Assembly: GCF_030818955.1 (NCBI RefSeq)
Contig: NZ_JAUTBF010000001.1
Span: 2,294,001-2,358,000 of the forward strand
Source: Microbacterium trichothecenolyticum
GTDB lineage: Bacteria > Actinomycetota > Actinomycetes > Actinomycetales > Microbacteriaceae
Reading direction: 5' to 3'
DNA length: 64,000 nucleotides
Positions 60,860-64,000 of the stretch are shown one piece after another; the first letter of the stretch is position 1; each line of letters starts with the position of its first letter. The notes under the pieces were generated by a model. The model was not told the DNA's origin. It did no database searches and saw only the letters and a program-made list of their open reading frames with translations. The position numbers were made by a program, and so were the translations under genes.

Positions 60860-62308
60860 CTACTCGCCGTCGAGGAAGAAGTCGCGCGCGTCCAGATACT
60901 CCACCGCGCCTTTCCGGTCCGTCACGTTCAGCTTCTTGTAGAGGGTCCGCAATTGCGCTTTCACCGTATTCACGCTCGACCCCGCCGATGATGCGAGTTC
61001 CGAATTGGAGAGTGCGCGATAAAGACCCCATGCCAACTCACGCTCCCGGCCGGTGAGGCGCGGAAGTGAGACGGATTCGGATCTTCCACCTTTTCTTTCA
61101 ATGAATTCGATGATCGCAGCCACCATCGAGGTGAGTTCCGGCGAGATGTTATCGAGCGATAACAGAGCGGATTTCAGATCCCCGGCGTCGAGGCCGATGA
61201 ACGAGGTGAAAGAGACCTCCGCACGCAGAGCCAATTGCAAGCCGTCGATGAAATGCTGTCGCGCACGAGCACGTTGACCGAGACGGAAGCAGGAAAGACC
61301 CCGCACCATGGCCAGCGGCACCATGACGCGGATGCTGTGGCCGGTCAACCGCGACATGCACATCGACGTCTCGCGGAGAACCCTCCGGTCGTCGCGCATG
61401 AGCGAGTACGCGTAGGCACGCTGCACGTTCCCGCACGTCACCGACCCGGGAGGTTCCGGCTGCGCCTCGAGCACGGACAACGCCCGCCGAGGTTCTCCGC
61501 GGATGAGGTACGCGTCGAAGATCACGCTCGCCAGGAGGGCGCGAACCATGGCCTGTCCTGCGCGAGCGCCCAGCGATAGCAGAGCCATCCCCGACGCGAT
61601 CCCCTCGTCCACCGAGCCCTCGAGAATCTGCGCCTGGACGAGCGCCGCCTCCGCCGCCATGCGTCGGTAGTCCAAGCCCGCGCCCACGAACCGCAGGTCG
61701 GACGCGACATTGCGGAGTTCTCGCGCATCGGCGCTGGCGGAGGCGATGAGAACACGCGCCAGCGCCCGCGGGTAGATGCCCCGCACCGAGGAGTCGAGCT
61801 CGCTCCCGTCCGGGAGGTCGCTCTCGCCCAAGAGCGTGACCGCCCGGCCGATGTCGCCATGCAATGCGATGCACAGGGCTGACAACGCCTTGCTCTTCGC
61901 CTGCTGGAAGGGCCCGCTCGCGAAGCTCAGCGAGCGATTCGCATGGACGCGTGCGTGCGAGGGCTCACCCAGGGCGCACCACGCCTCGGCCGCGCTGGTC
62001 TCGAGGACGAATGTCGAGGCGTCGCGCAGGGTTCCCGCGAACACGAACAGGCTGTCACGCCAGTAGCGCGCGAGGATCGCGCGACACCGAGCCAGATCGT
62101 CGAGACGGGCGGAGGCGAGAAGACACGCACCGACGTGAATGGCGTCGTCGTCGCCGGTAACGACGGGCGGAAGATCGGGATAGATCGACCACGCGGTCGT
62201 CAAGGCCATATCGGTAACGAGATCCGGATCACCGAGGACGGCCTGCGCAACGGCATCTCCCCCACATCGAGCGCGACGATCACTCATCGTCGATAGTGAG
62301 ACATTCAT
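60860..62308 (-). CDS. LuxR family transcriptional regulator with large helical N-terminal region
   Basis: The 482-residue protein ends in a LuxR/GerE helix-turn-helix (RLTGRERELAWGLYRALSNSELASSAGSSVNTVKAQLRTLYKKLNVTDRKGAVEYL, about 415-475). The first 400 residues are Ala/Leu-rich helices resembling TPR-like arrays of MalT/LAL regulators, but no ATPase domain is present. ATG 62308 was chosen because AAGGAG lies 9 nt upstream; an ATG at 62326 overlaps that ribosome-binding site. Such orphan LuxR proteins occur in several copies in Microbacteriaceae. Target and signal unknown. Confidence 0.83.
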   Translation of the reverse strand: MNVSLSTMSDRRARCGGDAVAQAVLGDPDLVTDMALTTAWSIYPDLPPVVTGDDDAIHVGACLLASARLDDLARCRAILARYWRDSLFVFAGTLRDASTFVLETSAAEAWCALGEPSHARVHANRSLSFASGPFQQAKSKALSALCIALHGDIGRAVTLLGESDLPDGSELDSSVRGIYPRALARVLIASASADARELRNVASDLRFVGAGLDYRRMAAEAALVQAQILEGSVDEGIASGMALLSLGARAGQAMVRALLASVIFDAYLIRGEPRRALSVLEAQPEPPGSVTCGNVQRAYAYSLMRDDRRVLRETSMCMSRLTGHSIRVMVPLAMVRGLSCFRLGQRARARQHFIDGLQLALRAEVSFTSFIGLDAGDLKSALLSLDNISPELTSMVAAIIEFIERKGGRSESVSLPRLTGRERELAWGLYRALSNSELASSAGSSVNTVKAQLRTLYKKLNVTDRKGAVEYLDARDFFLDGE

Positions 62309-62624
62309 CCGGGCGGGCTCCTTCATGTATTCACATCGCACGAAACATCTATCGCATCGATACGGAACCATCGTTCCGCGGACTCAGTTATACACCGGAC
62401 CCATAAGCACCAACGGCCGAATATCTATGGACCGACTTCTCGATGGCATACTCACTGAACAGGTAGTAACCGGGTACTAATGATTCGCGCCGCTCTCCAG
62501 AATTCGAGTATGCAGGACCAGATCGAAGAAAATCCCCCCGGAGCGAGTAAGCGCGTCTCGACGACTCCTCGCGTATTTCTGCGACGTAACCGGTGGATGA
62601 CGTTGTCGACACTGCGCGCAGTAA
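62309..62624. other. AT-richer intergenic region between the LuxR and lyase genes
   Basis: About 315 bp with lower GC than anywhere else nearby. No gene is supported: the one longer minus-strand frame (62819 to 62388) is antisense to the lyase gene and has no family match. The LuxR promoter should be here. Confidence 0.45.
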
Positions 62625-62639
62625 ACTTGTTGGACAAGT
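62625..62639 (+). promoter_or_regulatory. GntR/FadR-type operator before the lyase gene
   Basis: ACTTGT and ACAAGT are perfect 6-bp arms around TGG. The core TTGTTGGACAA fits the general GntR half-site pattern (TnGT...ACnA). It lies 35 bp before the GTG start. Confidence 0.6.
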
Positions 62640-62673
62640 GTACGCTCGGGCTACCCGATGAAAGCGAGTCGCC

Positions 62674-63169
62674 GTGTCCGACACCCTCACCCCCCACGTC
62701 CTGACATCCGAGATCGTCACCCCCGCCGGCTTCGACCCGTTCGGTGTGGTGCTCACCCCCATGGAGGACGGCACCCCGTTCACGGCCGAGGAGGCCGTGC
62801 TCGACGTGTCCAACGGCATCCCCCGCTTCTACCTCATGCACCTCGAAGACAAGCCCGCGGAGTTCGTGCGAGTGACCCGGCACCTCGAAACCACGCAGAC
62901 GCTGATGTCGGTGGGCGACGTCGAATGGACCATCGCCGTCGCCGCGCCCGGGTATCGACGCGCCCACGCTCGACGATCTGCGTGCTTTCCGCATCCCGCC
63001 GCGTACGGCGATCACGATGCGCAAGGGCACCTGGCACGCGGGGCCTTTCTTCGCCGAACCGAGCATGGACTTCGTCAACCTCGAACTCGACGACACCAAC
63101 GTCACCGATCACCACAATCATCGCCTCGACGACGCCTTCGGCGTACGTGTCGTGATCGACGAGCGCTGA
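62674..63169 (+). pseudogene. ureidoglycolate lyase-like gene with one +1 frameshift
   Basis: GTG 62674 opens MSDTLTPHVLTSEIVTPAGFDPFGVVL, an AllA-like start, and continues through LDVSNGIPRFYLMHL to VEWTIAVAAPG. The frame then changes: removing the T at 62953 restores IDAPTLDDLRAFRIPP, the conserved MRKGTWHAGPFFAEPSMDFVNLELDDTNVTDHH and a TGA at 63167-63169, giving 164 residues. AllA-type enzymes split ureidoglycolate in purine breakdown, though this subgroup may use another substrate. Its stop overlaps the next start. Confidence 0.82.
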
Positions 63170-64000
63170 TGATGCTCACGCCCCTGCCCGACGCTCCCGC
63201 CCGACTGGCCGGCCTCGAGCGCGAGGCGACACACCAAGCCGCCCTCAGCACGGGCGAGGAGCGTCCCTGGGTGCGGACCCGACAGGGCATCCGCCCCGTC
63301 GTCATCGTCGGTGCCGGCCAGGCGGGGCTCGTGCTCGCGCGTGGTCTGCGTCGGCGCGGCGTGTCCGACGTCGTCGTGCTCGACGCCGCACCCGCGGGCG
63401 CGGCGGGCCCGTGGACGACCTACGCCCGCATGCACACGCTGCGAACCCCCAAAGACATCGCCTGGCCCACGTGGGGCACCCCCGCGGTGACCCCGCGCGC
63501 CTGGTTCGAGGCGGTCTACGGCGACGCCGCATGGGAGGCGCTGGAATACTTCCCCACGACGGCGTGGCAGGGCTTTCTACGGTGGTACCGCGAGGTCTCC
63601 GACATCACGGTGGTGACCGACACCCGGGTACGCGCGATCACTCCGACCACCGACGACGGCCCCCTCGACCTCTTCCTCGACGGGCCCGACGGGCAGTGGA
63701 TCCTGCCGGCACACCACGTCGTGCTCGCCACCGGCATCGAAGGAGCCGGCGGCCGGTACATCCCGCCCCTGCTCGCCGACCTCCCCGCCGACCGCGTGCA
63801 CCACACGCACGACGACATCGATTTCACCGCCCTCGCCGGCCTGCGGGTCGGCATCCTCGGCGCGGGCACCGGGGCCTTCGACAACGCCGCGACCGCATTG
63901 GAGCACGGTGCCGCACGCGTCGACGTGCACATGCGCCGCCCGGCCATGCCCCAGGTGAGCCCGTACCGGTGGATGGAGTTCATCGGCCTGATCGAGAATT
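63169..64000 (+). CDS. FAD/NAD(P)-binding oxidoreductase, N-terminal part
   Basis: The gene runs off the window; 277 residues are visible. After a lead of about 40 residues comes the dinucleotide-binding motif VVIVGAGQAGLVLARGLRRRG, then RTPKDIAWPTWGTP, HHVVLATGIEGAGG and a second nucleotide motif LRVGILGAGTGAFDNAATALEHGA. The pattern fits single-component flavin monooxygenases or related oxidoreductases. The ATG pair at 63169/63172 overlaps the lyase stop, so both genes form one unit, perhaps for breakdown of a purine-derived or other nitrogen compound. Confidence 0.85.
   Translation, partial: MMLTPLPDAPARLAGLEREATHQAALSTGEERPWVRTRQGIRPVVIVGAGQAGLVLARGLRRRGVSDVVVLDAAPAGAAGPWTTYARMHTLRTPKDIAWPTWGTPAVTPRAWFEAVYGDAAWEALEYFPTTAWQGFLRWYREVSDITVVTDTRVRAITPTTDDGPLDLFLDGPDGQWILPAHHVVLATGIEGAGGRYIPPLLADLPADRVHHTHDDIDFTALAGLRVGILGAGTGAFDNAATALEHGAARVDVHMRRPAMPQVSPYRWMEFIGLIEN

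Noticed and set aside
62388..62819. 143-codon minus-strand open frame near the lyase gene
   Set aside because: Half of it is antisense to the lyase gene; no ribosome-binding site or family match.
1..64000. tRNA or rRNA genes
   Set aside because: No cloverleaf with GTTCGANTC-type T-arm or rRNA segment was recognised in the intergenic regions by eye; a tRNAscan run would settle this.

Overview
The window is a high-GC actinobacterial chromosome segment, most likely a Microbacteriaceae member close to Microbacterium. This rests on the very high GC content, the many GTG starts, the frequent GGATGCC/GGCATCC word, the DUF3073 and DUF7882-type small proteins, and a Streptomyces-like CebR system. No rRNA, tRNA, IS element, prophage or CRISPR array was seen. 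I count about 62 protein genes or gene remnants, including one 55-residue gene below usual ORF cut-offs, partial genes at both ends, and several frameshifted or truncated genes.

Layout. 0-5.7 kb: end of an LCP cell-wall ligase, a VanY-type carboxypeptidase, a radical SAM protein behind a perfect LexA box, and a DEAD-box helicase with a long Arg/Asp repeat domain. 6-18 kb: a monooxygenase-like membrane protein, an aldose epimerase, a DUF998 protein, an RND exporter, paired CrcB fluoride channels, a lipoprotein with a CDF transporter, topoisomerase IB, an autoregulated DUF4097/PadR pair and a UspA protein. 18-31 kb: DUF3073, an MFS transporter, purF, purM and purD, interrupted by palindromic repeats around a DUF559 nuclease-like gene and by a decayed locus (KAS III fragment, MacB-type ABC exporter, LacI fragment). 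30-43 kb: a GAF/PP2C phosphatase, a glycosyltransferase/TetR/membrane-protein group, a broken histidine kinase, a PadR/MFS pair, a BCCT transporter, purC and a uracil-type permease. 43-50 kb: a LacI-controlled fructoside-type operon. 50-53 kb: NhaA and small regulators. 53-59 kb: a complete cebEFG-bglC-cebR operon for cello-oligosaccharides. 59-64 kb: purS, purQ, a GntR and a LuxR regulator, a frameshifted ureidoglycolate lyase and a partial flavoprotein.

How the parts work together. Six purine-synthesis genes (purM, purF, purD, purC, purS, purQ) are spread over 40 kb. purM, purD and purC share a leaderless start in which a -10 hexamer ends exactly 6 nt before GTG. The two sugar operons each encode a binding protein, two permeases, an enzyme and a LacI repressor but no ATPase, so they probably share an MsiK-type ATPase encoded elsewhere. 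Both have a perfect 13-bp hairpin directly after the binding-protein gene. Operators can be read for LexA, CebR, two PadR proteins, one LacI, and probable TetR and GntR regulators.

Four single-base insertions (aldose epimerase, histidine kinase twice, ureidoglycolate lyase) break otherwise normal genes. Since all are +1, sequencing or assembly error is a serious alternative to real decay.
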